64,000 nucleotides of DNA, from the NCBI GenBank assembly GCA_023251775.1, contig JAHEYC010000006.1:1-64000 (forward strand). Reading direction: 5' to 3'. Position numbers and translations under genes: made by a program. Source of the DNA: Sphingobacteriaceae bacterium. GTDB lineage: Bacteria; Bacteroidota; Bacteroidia; B-17B0; Aurantibacillaceae. Below, piece by piece: positions 37,135 through 46,572 of this stretch. The notes beneath the pieces were generated by a model. The model searched no databases. It was given only the letters and a program-made list of their open reading frames with translations, and was not told where the DNA came from. Position 1 is the first letter of the stretch. Every line of letters starts with the position of its first letter.

Positions 37135-38413
37135 TCAATTCATCCTGTTTCATTTTATTTTTGTAATCAACCGCGTTGAAGATATACAGCATTAGGAAAA
37201 AAGGGAAACCATTCAGGAAATAATGTCCTTGCCTGAATAAATTCAACAAGATCATGATCAAAAGTGCATTGCTTATTAACCAATGATTTGTTAGAGCATT
37301 TTCTGTTCGCTTTACATAGCCTTTGATGATGATCACCAAAAAAACAGTTACGCCAAATAATCCCGTTTCTGATATTAAACGCAATAGCATTGAATTCGCA
37401 TCGGCCGAATTAAAATTAAATCCTCTCACGGCCCAATCTTTTGCCAGAGAATATTTCTCAAACGCAATTAAATGAGAACCTATACCCGTACCAAACACAA
37501 AATTTGTTTGGAAATTTTTGAGCGCGACCGTATAATTATTATACAAGATAAATGAGGAGCCATGCGTTTTACCTAAGATAAATTTACCGGTGGTAAAAAG
37601 TTCTATCAAACTATCGTACCTGTCTTTAAAATCCTTTACATTGTTGTACAATAAATAGAACAAGAACATCATCATTGGAACAAGTAATAAGATATATCTT
37701 ACCAAACCAAAACTCACCGCTAAAAAAACAATGGACAAGAAGATCCCCATTTGACCTAATCCGGAAAAAGATAAGAGATAAATGACCACGATCAAGATAC
37801 TTTGCTTCCTTGATAAATAATATCCTTCCTTTTGAAAAAGATTATAAAGCGCTACAAAAAAAGCAGCCGATAAAACTCCGCCCAAATGCGATGGTTCGCC
37901 AAAAATAGAATTGATCCTTATCCCAAAATTACCTCCTGAAATAACACCCCATTTATTGAATATCCATTTGTAATTATACCCCGGCTTAAATCCAATTTGG
38001 TAAGAGATGAATTGTATGGCGCCGATGATCGAAACAATATAAGCTCCTTTTAAATACCATTTGAACAAGCGGTCGACATTCATTTCAAATTCAACGATCA
38101 CATAATAATAAAAAAAGTACGACAAAGTCATGCCCGTAAATACTTTAAAGAACTGTGAAGCTGTATTATTTCCAAGTACTATATTTAATAAGCCTATCGC
38201 TAAAAGCAATGAGAAGCAGTACACTAAATTCTTACTTAATTTATGCCGTGTCATAAATGCCGGCAACAGCACAAGGAAAATAATATACCCGAAGTGGAAC
38301 TCAAAAGGTTCTTTAGAAAATACATAGGAGTTGATAAAAACAGATAGGTAGATGAACAGAACAACCAACCTGTTTGATCGTTTATCCATTATATCTTCTG
38401 CCAATGCTTCCAT
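37112..38413 (-). CDS. O-antigen polymerase/ligase-like multi-TM protein
   Basis: About 10-12 TM helices, NSIFGEPSHLGGVLSAAFF and FGTGIGSHLIAFE motifs typical of Wzy/WaaL-type proteins. Confidence 0.7.
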   Translation of the reverse strand: MEALAEDIMDKRSNRLVVLFIYLSVFINSYVFSKEPFEFHFGYIIFLVLLPAFMTRHKLSKNLVYCFSLLLAIGLLNIVLGNNTASQFFKVFTGMTLSYFFYYYVIVEFEMNVDRLFKWYLKGAYIVSIIGAIQFISYQIGFKPGYNYKWIFNKWGVISGGNFGIRINSIFGEPSHLGGVLSAAFFVALYNLFQKEGYYLSRKQSILIVVIYLLSFSGLGQMGIFLSIVFLAVSFGLVRYILLLVPMMMFLFYLLYNNVKDFKDRYDSLIELFTTGKFILGKTHGSSFILYNNYTVALKNFQTNFVFGTGIGSHLIAFEKYSLAKDWAVRGFNFNSADANSMLLRLISETGLFGVTVFLVIIIKGYVKRTENALTNHWLISNALLIMILLNLFRQGHYFLNGFPFFLMLYIFNAVDYKNKMKQDELITDVSKA

Positions 38414-38473
38414 TTTACCCGGAGTATTTTTAGTAAAAGTAATTAAATTAATCCTTAGTAGTTCATTTTTTAG

Positions 38474-38481
38474 TAAGTTTG
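38474..38481 (+). promoter_or_regulatory. Putative -7 box TAAGTTTG upstream of acyltransferase gene
   Basis: Exact TAnnTTTG match, 43 nt before ATG at 38525. Confidence 0.35.
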
Positions 38482-38524
38482 TACGGGTGGCTTAACAGCT
38501 AATTCACCCTTGTTAAATTAATAA

Positions 38525-39676
38525 ATGAAACAGGAACCTGTTGTTTTTTTTCCAAGGATCAATGCACTGCGTTTTATGGCTGCACTTGCGGTTATTATTA
38601 CTCATATTGAATTGATCAAAGGTGCGTTTGGCCACAAAGATATTTGGAAAAACCCTGTTATTTTTAATCTTGGCGGACTCGGGGTTTATTTTTTCTTTGT
38701 ACTAAGTGGTTTCTTGATCACCTATCTTCTTTTGGTTGAAAAAGAGAATTACACAAAAATAAAAATAAAGGATTTCTACATTCGTCGCTTACTCCGTATT
38801 TGGCCACTCTACTATCTCGTTATTAGCATTGGCTTCTTTCTTCTTCCGTATTTTCCTTCCATTCAAATACCATATTTAAAGAATGTAGTTGAGAATAGTT
38901 TTTATCAGAACCTGTTATTGTACATGATCATGTTGCCGAATTTGGGATATTCTATTTATTCGGCTTTTCCTCACATTGGACAAGCATGGTCGATAGGTGT
39001 GGAAGAACAATTTTATATTATTTGGCCTTGGATAGTTGCGAAGTCGAGATCATTATTAAGAACATTAGTGTTCATTTTTTTCTTTTTAATTGCGATCAAA
39101 ATTATTGTATTGCTTTTGGGGAATTATTATAGAACAGAAGCCTGGTACATTCATTTGAAAAGTTTTATTGCTATGACAAAATTCGAATCCATGGCCATTG
39201 GCGGTATTGGTGCGTATTTTTTACAGCAAAAAAAAGAGGCCATTCCCGGCCTCGTTTATCACTCACTTACATTCAATGTGAGTATACTTTTAATTCCAAT
39301 ACTGATCTATGTCACGCCTAATTTTTTACAAGACGGAATACATATTGTATACTCCCTTATTTTTTTGGTGATAATTTTAAATGTAGCTTCTACTAAAAAA
39401 CTTTGGCTCAATCTCGAAAATAAAACACTTGATTTTTTAGGCAGGATCTCGTACGGTTTATACATGTACCATTTGATGCTCATTCCAATAGTTGTTGTAT
39501 TCCTTGGAAAATTTAAAACGGATCTTAGTGATCTTTGGTTCAATGTACTTTTATATCTACTTACACTTGGATCAACCATTCTTATTGCTTCGTTATCATA
39601 TTTATATTTTGAGAGTTTCTTTATACGACTAAAATCCAAATTCTCGCCGGTACATTCAAAGGTTACTAAAGATTGA
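38525..39676 (+). CDS. Acyltransferase 3 (OafA/YrhL-like) family protein
   Basis: FFPRINALRFMAALAVIITHIE...FFFVLSGFLITYLLL...IRRLLRIWPLYYLV...AWSIGVEEQFYIIWP. Confidence 0.92.
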   Translation: MKQEPVVFFPRINALRFMAALAVIITHIELIKGAFGHKDIWKNPVIFNLGGLGVYFFFVLSGFLITYLLLVEKENYTKIKIKDFYIRRLLRIWPLYYLVISIGFFLLPYFPSIQIPYLKNVVENSFYQNLLLYMIMLPNLGYSIYSAFPHIGQAWSIGVEEQFYIIWPWIVAKSRSLLRTLVFIFFFLIAIKIIVLLLGNYYRTEAWYIHLKSFIAMTKFESMAIGGIGAYFLQQKKEAIPGLVYHSLTFNVSILLIPILIYVTPNFLQDGIHIVYSLIFLVIILNVASTKKLWLNLENKTLDFLGRISYGLYMYHLMLIPIVVVFLGKFKTDLSDLWFNVLLYLLTLGSTILIASLSYLYFESFFIRLKSKFSPVHSKVTKD

Positions 39677-39677
39677 A

Positions 39678-40655
39678 TTAACCATTAGTTAATTTATTTA
39701 CCCGTTCTACTTCCTCTGCTGTAATTCGTTTACCGGGAATATTTATCTCACTCTTTGCGTAAGTTTCAGGAATTGGTTCGTTCGCCAGGATCTTATCGAT
39801 CCATGGAAGATAATAAGCTGGTGTATTCTTATCCGCTTTTAATTTCTCGAAATAAGCTTTATCAGTAAAGCCCATCTTTTGCATAAAGTAAAATACAGTT
39901 TGAATGGAATAATTATTTACATCCGGACCAACTTGCGTTTTGGTTGGAGCAAAAAATTCATCTTCCAATATCCCGTAAAATTTATCTTTATGCGGATACC
40001 ATTGATAAGTTTCCTTAGCGGCAATTCCCAATTTCCTATCCATTCCCAATAAATAAATAAGTTGTCGTAATGGTTTTTTTACCGCTTTTAAAAACGGATT
40101 GCTGCGTAATTTGTCCGTTGCTAATTTTGTTTCAGGTGACCAAAATACTAAAGTTGCAGACAAGGTTTCAGGATTTATTACGGCGTGAGGTTCCCAACTA
40201 TCTACCATATGAACTTTTCTGTCTTTTTGTTTGAACCGTTCTCTGATCTTTAACTGTACTTCCTTTGTTTCTTTATTGAACTTCGGTTCTCTATCAAAAA
40301 TAAATGTTTCGTATCCGCTTCCAAATGCAGCGAATGAAGTGAGTAAATAATTATTATGATGGTGGATAGCCGAGGCTAAAATATTTTTCTCTTTACTTTC
40401 CAGCGCCGTGAACAAATGTATCTTCAAATAGAAATCATCGCATTCGTATACATATAAGAACGGAATATCGTACATGCTCCATTTATAGTCTAAAAATCCT
40501 TTGTCATTTAAATTTCGTTTAAAAACCTCTTCCCAAAATGACTTATCCGTCCCCATGGTTTGTAATATGGGCGCCACCGCTTTGTGCAGTTCCCTTCTAT
40601 TCTCGATCTTTTCGTTAAGATCCAAAATTTGCTTGACGTATGTATTATTTTTCAT
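39678..40655 (-). CDS. Uncharacterised protein, possible cupin-like fold
   Basis: HHHNNYLLTSFAAFGSGYETFIFDREP...HMVDSWEPHAVINPETLSATLVFWSPE; His pattern reminiscent of cupins, no confident family. Confidence 0.55.
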   Translation of the reverse strand: MKNNTYVKQILDLNEKIENRRELHKAVAPILQTMGTDKSFWEEVFKRNLNDKGFLDYKWSMYDIPFLYVYECDDFYLKIHLFTALESKEKNILASAIHHHNNYLLTSFAAFGSGYETFIFDREPKFNKETKEVQLKIRERFKQKDRKVHMVDSWEPHAVINPETLSATLVFWSPETKLATDKLRSNPFLKAVKKPLRQLIYLLGMDRKLGIAAKETYQWYPHKDKFYGILEDEFFAPTKTQVGPDVNNYSIQTVFYFMQKMGFTDKAYFEKLKADKNTPAYYLPWIDKILANEPIPETYAKSEINIPGKRITAEEVERVNKLTNG

Positions 40656-40668
40656 TTTACTGAACTTA

Positions 40669-41634
40669 CTAATTGGTAATGATCTTATTTAGTACGTGAT
40701 TTATTCCCGGTACCTTTGGCATATTAAAATTATAGAATCTGCTGAACTTTAATGCGGCGTTCTTTATTCCATTTAGTTTCAAAATATTTCGGTCGATCAA
40801 TTTCTTTTCCAATTCCAAGAATTGTTGTTTGGTCATTTTACCATAGCGTGTATGATAGATGCACTGCAAATAGGTTTGATAAATTGTACCCAATAATTTA
40901 CCGCCGATATTGTTTGCTTTTGCCTGAGCATAAAATTTAGAATAATATCCCAACGACCCAATTACCCTTGGCATATTATAATCAAATGTATTGGCACTTC
41001 GCCTATCATCGCCAACTCTGTAATGACAATCCACTATTTGAGGAAATTGTTTGAATTTGATATTTTTTTCGAAAAGAATTCGCGTATGGATCTCAACATC
41101 TTGCAAACGTCCAAAATTTTCGTCAAAGCCACCTGCCTCAACTAAAACTTTTTTTTTCCAGATCGGTTGTAAAATCGACCAGGGCAGATCGTGTTGTAAA
41201 AAATCGATGAGGGGTTGCTTTGAAGTTGGTCTCCATATATGCTTTGCATCCCCAATAACTTTATCAAAAACACCCATGGCAAAAACACACATATCTAATG
41301 AAGGATCCTTCTGCATTTCTTTTACTCTACCTTCAATACAGGTATTTACCAATATATCATCCGCATCTAAAAATATCACATACTCGCCAGTCGACATCTT
41401 TATCCCCATATTACGGCAAACATTAGCTCCACTTCTTTTTTCGGTGCTTGAAGATTTGATGCGTTCATCTTTGAATTGGGTCTTTACAAGTTCCAATGAT
41501 CCGTCGGTTGAGCAATCATCAATAAATATCATTTCCCAATTTTTGTACGTTTGTTCTAAAACAGAATTTATTGATTCGCCAAAAAAAACTGCTTTATTAT
41601 GATTTGCTGTGATTATTGAAACTTTTGGTCCCAT
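40669..41634 (-). CDS. Glycosyltransferase family 2
   Basis: KVSIITANHNKAVFFGESINSVLEQTYKNWEMIFIDDCSTDGS...EYVIFLDADDIL. Confidence 0.92.
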   Translation of the reverse strand: MGPKVSIITANHNKAVFFGESINSVLEQTYKNWEMIFIDDCSTDGSLELVKTQFKDERIKSSSTEKRSGANVCRNMGIKMSTGEYVIFLDADDILVNTCIEGRVKEMQKDPSLDMCVFAMGVFDKVIGDAKHIWRPTSKQPLIDFLQHDLPWSILQPIWKKKVLVEAGGFDENFGRLQDVEIHTRILFEKNIKFKQFPQIVDCHYRVGDDRRSANTFDYNMPRVIGSLGYYSKFYAQAKANNIGGKLLGTIYQTYLQCIYHTRYGKMTKQQFLELEKKLIDRNILKLNGIKNAALKFSRFYNFNMPKVPGINHVLNKIITN

Positions 41635-41637
41635 TGG

Positions 41638-42882
41638 TCAATTAGCATTCATTACTTTAGTTAAAAGATCACTTGCAACGTGATCAAATGTATATTTTGA
41701 TAGATCAAGATCCTTAGAGAAAGATCCAAATTCGCTAGAAAGAATAGTTAAAAGATCTTCCTTCTTATCTAAACAAAAACCCAGCTTCTCATCTTTTATT
41801 TTTTGATATACATAACCTTTCGGGCCAAGATACAAGAAAGGTTTTTTATAAGGTAAGAATTCGTAGAATTTACTTGTGACATAATTCTTATTGTGTTCAG
41901 AAAGAAGTATAATGATAAGATCGGAAGAGTTGATCTCATCAAATACTTTTGTGTGAATGGAAGGACTTACAATTATGTGATCATTACTAGAAGCAAATAT
42001 CTTTCCTTTGTTCACATCGTCGGTATAAATATTTATTTTGAGGTCGGCATTTTTTGAGTGTTGAAGAAAATAAATAACCGAATCATTTAGTAATTGAAGA
42101 TATGGTTCGCACCCTATATATAATGCGCCCGCGTAAACAATATTCACGCCGTTTGTTCCCTTTTTTTCTTTTGTCAATACAACATCATCGGGATCGAACG
42201 CGTGTGACAATTCGGTAAATTGGGCTTTAATGGTTCCCCCTCCTGCATACGTTGCTTTTATTTCATTCAATAAAAATAAATTTGGCGCCGTAACAAGATC
42301 AACATTTTCAAATACCAGATCCTGCTTCTCTAATTCGTGTACTTTTCTGTTGTATGATAAATTTTTCATGCCATAATTTTGCGCATTCATCCATGGATCT
42401 CTATAATCGGCAACGATCTTTATATTTGGAAATTTCTTTTTGAGTTTAGCACAATAATAAAGCAAATTGAACGGAGCGCCAGTTACACAAATTAATTCTA
42501 ATTTATTTTTCTCAATGATATTCGAAACAGTTTTTAAAAATCTATCTTCTATACCTATGGCTTTGTCGTAAATAGTACCTTTACTTATAAATGATAAAGC
42601 TAATTTTGCGAAGCGAATACGAAAAGACCTAAATGGTGATGAATAGTCGTTAAGCCATTTTACAAATACATTTTCTTTAATAGAATACATTTCCAAACTT
42701 GAAAATACTTCTTTACTTATCCATACAGGTTCGAACTTATTTACTTTGTTAGCTCTATTCAAAACCGCCACCTTTGCTCCTAATTTCAAAAAACTCTTTG
42801 CCATCTTGGCCCAACGTCGGCCACCAATGCCTTTATTGGGAGGAAGATCCCAACAAATTATTAAAATGGAATACGACCGCAC
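41638..42882 (-). CDS. GT4-like glycosyltransferase
   Basis: YSILIICWDLPPNKGIGGRRWAKMAKSFLKLGAKVAVL...IKIVADYRDPWMNAQ...GVNIVYAGALYIG. Confidence 0.82.
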   Translation of the reverse strand: MRSYSILIICWDLPPNKGIGGRRWAKMAKSFLKLGAKVAVLNRANKVNKFEPVWISKEVFSSLEMYSIKENVFVKWLNDYSSPFRSFRIRFAKLALSFISKGTIYDKAIGIEDRFLKTVSNIIEKNKLELICVTGAPFNLLYYCAKLKKKFPNIKIVADYRDPWMNAQNYGMKNLSYNRKVHELEKQDLVFENVDLVTAPNLFLLNEIKATYAGGGTIKAQFTELSHAFDPDDVVLTKEKKGTNGVNIVYAGALYIGCEPYLQLLNDSVIYFLQHSKNADLKINIYTDDVNKGKIFASSNDHIIVSPSIHTKVFDEINSSDLIIILLSEHNKNYVTSKFYEFLPYKKPFLYLGPKGYVYQKIKDEKLGFCLDKKEDLLTILSSEFGSFSKDLDLSKYTFDHVASDLLTKVMNAN

Positions 42883-43986
42883 TTAAAAATTATTGATGAC
42901 CTTAGAAATATGGTCAATTTGTTCAACGTTCAATTCAGGATACATTGGAATGGAGAGAATATTTTTTGTTTGCTTAAAAGCCACCGGAAATTGTTCGGGT
43001 TGATGTTTCAAATATGAATATGCATTTAAAAACGGTAAGGCGGTAGGATAATGAATAGCAACTTCTATGCCCTGCGAAGAAAGATGTTCTTTTAATTGGT
43101 CTCTTTTGTTTGATCGGATCACATATAAATGAAATACATGATAGGCATTCTTATTTTGTATTGGCAAACTCACATTAGTTGAATCTAATATTTTTGAATA
43201 ATGCGATGCCGCTTTATTACGTGCCAAATTCCATCCATCCAAATAATTTAATTTTACCGAAAGAATGGCGGCATGCAAACCATCCATGCGCGAATTTCTT
43301 CCTTCTATTATATGATCGTGCTTTCTTTGCTGACCATGATTCGCGATCATTCGACATTTTTTTGCGATCGTTTCATCGTTTGTTGCAATAGCGCCGGCAT
43401 CACCATACGCTCCCAAATTCTTTCCCGGGTAAAAACTAAATGAGGAGGCATGACCAAATGTCCCGACCAATTTCCCATTGTATTTTGCCCCATGAGCTTG
43501 TGCGCAATCTTCTATCACAATTAAATTATGTTTTTTGGCAATACGCATCACCTCTTCCATATTTAAAGCGTTGCCGTATAAATGAACGGGCATGATGGCT
43601 TTTGTATTTTTAGTGATCGCTTTTTCAACTAAGTTCAGATCCATTAAAAGCGTATCCTCGCACACGTCCACAAACACGGGTTTTGCGCCACATCGCCCAA
43701 CCGCTTCCGAACTAGATATCCACGAAAGCGCAGGCACTATTACTTCCTCCCCTTCTGTGATACCATAAGCTTCTAATAATATTTCTAAAGAATCAGTTCC
43801 ATTTGCGCAAGAAATCACATTAGCTATTCCCAAATATTTTGCAAATTCTGATTCAAATTTCTGAACGTATTTATTTCCCGATCCACCAATAAAAGCAGTA
43901 TCGGCTATCACATCGGCAATAGCTTTGTCTATTTCTGCTTTATAGTTTTGATATTGTAATTTAAGATCTACGAAAGGGACTTTCAT
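42883..43986 (-). CDS. DegT/DnrJ/EryC1/StrS sugar aminotransferase (WbpE-like candidate)
   Basis: VPFVDLKLQYQNYKAEIDKAI...ANGTDSLEILLEAYGI..GEEVIVPALSWISSSEAV...IVIEDCAQAHGAKYNGKLVGTFGHASSFSFYPGKNLGAYGDAGAI. Confidence 0.9.
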   Translation of the reverse strand: MKVPFVDLKLQYQNYKAEIDKAIADVIADTAFIGGSGNKYVQKFESEFAKYLGIANVISCANGTDSLEILLEAYGITEGEEVIVPALSWISSSEAVGRCGAKPVFVDVCEDTLLMDLNLVEKAITKNTKAIMPVHLYGNALNMEEVMRIAKKHNLIVIEDCAQAHGAKYNGKLVGTFGHASSFSFYPGKNLGAYGDAGAIATNDETIAKKCRMIANHGQQRKHDHIIEGRNSRMDGLHAAILSVKLNYLDGWNLARNKAASHYSKILDSTNVSLPIQNKNAYHVFHLYVIRSNKRDQLKEHLSSQGIEVAIHYPTALPFLNAYSYLKHQPEQFPVAFKQTKNILSIPMYPELNVEQIDHISKVINNF

Positions 43987-43995
43987 GTTCTGAAT

Positions 43996-44469
43996 TTATA
44001 AGTTTCTTATTTTCTTGGCGGGATTACCTGCGTAAATTCCAGGTTCGGTAATATTCTTTGTAACTACAGCGCCTGCTCCAATAACAACTTTATCGCAAAT
44101 TGTAATCGGTAAAATTGTGGTGTTTGAACCAATGGATACGTTATTTCCAATAGTAGTTGACTTCCATAATTCTTTATTTCCGCGGGCAGGACCGCCAATT
44201 GAAAAAAGATCGTTCACAAACATCACACCGTGCCCAATAAAACAATCATTTCCAATAGTCACCAATTCACAAATAAATGAATGCGATTGTATCTTGCAAT
44301 TATTTCCTATCACCACATCTTTTTGAATTTCTACAAAGGGACCAACGAACGCATTGTTGCCAATTTTGCATCCATAAATGTTCACCGGTTCAACTATTTT
44401 ACAGTTCTCACCAAACTCAACATTTTTGATCCCAACTTTTAAGCCCGTGAATTTATTTGGCGCTTCCAT
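43996..44469 (-). CDS. Left-handed beta-helix N-acetyltransferase (WbpD-like candidate)
   Basis: Hexapeptide repeats ..IGNNAFVGPFVEIQKDVVIGNNCKIQSHSFICELVTIGNDCFIGHGVMFVND...IGAGAVVTKNITEPGIYAGNPAKKI. Confidence 0.88.
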   Translation of the reverse strand: MEAPNKFTGLKVGIKNVEFGENCKIVEPVNIYGCKIGNNAFVGPFVEIQKDVVIGNNCKIQSHSFICELVTIGNDCFIGHGVMFVNDLFSIGGPARGNKELWKSTTIGNNVSIGSNTTILPITICDKVVIGAGAVVTKNITEPGIYAGNPAKKIRNL

Positions 44470-45469
44470 ACATCATTTCGATAGCTTTAATACTTTTTAT
44501 TCCCTCATATCCATCCACCGTTTCATGACTTCTTCCTTTCAAATGCGAAATAATTGACTTGATCACCTTATCATGATTTGAACTGGTTCCTTGGTATTTA
44601 CCATATGCATTTGGTTTATCAGAAAATTCTATGCCTTGGGGTAATGGATAATTTTCCACATCCCAATATTCGATCTTGTTCAAATACTGTCCGCCAATTT
44701 TTATAGTACCCTTTTCCCCAATAATGGTAATGCTTCCTTCATAATTCTTATTGTAAACGCAAGTTGTCCAGATCAAATTTCCAATAGTTCCGTTTGCGAA
44801 TTTTAAAACTGCAATTCCTGAATCTTCCGTTTCTATTTTGTGATCTTGAGTTTCCATTTTACATTGCGATTCTACCAGATCACCGAACCACCAAACCAAA
44901 AGATCAATAAAATGACTTGCTTGTGTATACAAAGATCCGCCTTCTAATTTCTTTTTTCCTCTCCATGGCGATTCGTCGTAATACCCTTGATATCTGTTCC
45001 AAAGAATATCGCATTTTACAATGAATATTTTTCCCACTCTATTTTCCTCTAAGGCTTGCTTGGCTAATTTGATCGGGATATTATAACGATTTTGTTTAAC
45101 CACCCATAATTTTTTATTATTCTTGTCTGCAGCATCTATCATTCGCTTACAATCAGAACTTAAAAGTGCCATGGGTTTTTCAACTAGAACATTAAATCCT
45201 TTATTTAATGCATCTATCGTCATTTCCGCATGTAAATGATGAGGCGTAACCACATTAATAATATCGGCCTTTACTTCTTCCAACATTTTACTGTAAGACT
45301 CATACACTTTTATTCCTCCATATAAATTGCTCAGTTCGTTTGCTTTTGCAATATCCGTATCGCAAATAGCCACTACTTCCGCTTCTTCATCGGCGTCTAA
45401 TACAGCAATATGTCGCTTTCCAATACTCCCGCAACCAACTATAGCGAATTTTATTTTACTATTACTCAT
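44453..45469 (-). CDS. Gfo/Idh/MocA oxidoreductase (WbpB/WlbA-like candidate)
   Basis: KFAIVGCGSIGKRHIAVL...NVVTPHHLHAEMTIDALNKGFNVLVEKPMAL...LWVVKQNRYNIPIKLAKQAL; next to WbpD/WbpE-like genes. Confidence 0.88.
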   Translation of the reverse strand: MSNSKIKFAIVGCGSIGKRHIAVLDADEEAEVVAICDTDIAKANELSNLYGGIKVYESYSKMLEEVKADIINVVTPHHLHAEMTIDALNKGFNVLVEKPMALLSSDCKRMIDAADKNNKKLWVVKQNRYNIPIKLAKQALEENRVGKIFIVKCDILWNRYQGYYDESPWRGKKKLEGGSLYTQASHFIDLLVWWFGDLVESQCKMETQDHKIETEDSGIAVLKFANGTIGNLIWTTCVYNKNYEGSITIIGEKGTIKIGGQYLNKIEYWDVENYPLPQGIEFSDKPNAYGKYQGTSSNHDKVIKSIISHLKGRSHETVDGYEGIKSIKAIEMMYGSAK

Positions 45470-46572
45470 TCTTTAATTTTAGATAGTTTTTTAATTAATT
45501 TCGATCCCATCGCAATGCCCTTGTCCTCGATAAACTGTTTTGTTACAATGGCCATTAGCAGTGTGCCCAAGGTTGTTACAGCTAAACACAACGTTAATAC
45601 GAATACACTACTGAGTTTTCCCACTAATGCTTGATTTATATAGGTTGAAATTCCCCAAGCAAAAATGAAATGAAATAAGTAAATGGAAAATGAAACCCTT
45701 CCAATTAATTGAAGGAATTTGAAATTTAATTGCTCAATACTTTTAAATGCAAAGAACAAGAAAGCAAAGGTAACAGAGGTAAAAAATGGAAAGAGAGAAA
45801 TGTCGGACAGATCAAAGTATTTTACTGTGAGCATAATTAGTGACAAAAACATGAACGCCATAAAAAATAAGAGGCCTTGTTTAGTGTCGTAAACCTTATT
45901 CTTAAAAATGGTATAAAAACAAATTCCCATTAGAAAAACGGGTAATTGATTAAGTAAGGTGCAATAATAGAAATTGAAATCATGTTTAGAGACCGGTGGG
46001 AATAAATGCGGTAGAGCTCTAAAAAAAACAAAAGCACTTATCGCAGCTGCAATTGGTAATGAAATTATGATCCATTTCTTACTTAAGCTCGAAATTTTAC
46101 TGAACAAGAATGGAAAGATCAAATAAAACATCATCTCTGTACCGATCGACCATCCGCCGGGAACAGCTTGAAAAATAGGACCCGGGGACAGACTTTGAGT
46201 AAATGTAAGATGTCTGAATATGCTGGTCCAAGAATTCTCAACATTGACATTAAATGAAGGTATGATGTCGTGACCTCTCATATAATAAATGACCCCATAT
46301 AAAAGTATTCCGAAATAATATAGCGGTGCTATTCTAAAAAAACGTCGAATAAAATATTTTATATTCGCTTTATCCTCATTTTCCCTACCCTCTTTTGATA
46401 AACATAAGGTGTATGCCGAAACAAAGAAAAAAAGCTGAACGCCATGCTTACCATAGTTACATATGTTTTTTACGAACGGATGAAGATCGCTTATACTTTG
46501 AGATGTATGAACAAAAATCACACCCAGAATTGCAAGTCCACGAAGGCTATCTATGTATTCGTATTTCTTCAC
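45466..46572 (-). CDS. Acyltransferase 3 family protein
   Basis: KYEYIDSLRGLAILGVIFVHTSQ...FFFVSAYTLCLS...RRFFRIAPLYYFGI...GGWSIGTEMMFYLIFP. Confidence 0.9.
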   Translation of the reverse strand: MKKYEYIDSLRGLAILGVIFVHTSQSISDLHPFVKNICNYGKHGVQLFFFVSAYTLCLSKEGRENEDKANIKYFIRRFFRIAPLYYFGILLYGVIYYMRGHDIIPSFNVNVENSWTSIFRHLTFTQSLSPGPIFQAVPGGWSIGTEMMFYLIFPFLFSKISSLSKKWIIISLPIAAAISAFVFFRALPHLFPPVSKHDFNFYYCTLLNQLPVFLMGICFYTIFKNKVYDTKQGLLFFMAFMFLSLIMLTVKYFDLSDISLFPFFTSVTFAFLFFAFKSIEQLNFKFLQLIGRVSFSIYLFHFIFAWGISTYINQALVGKLSSVFVLTLCLAVTTLGTLLMAIVTKQFIEDKGIAMGSKLIKKLSKIKE

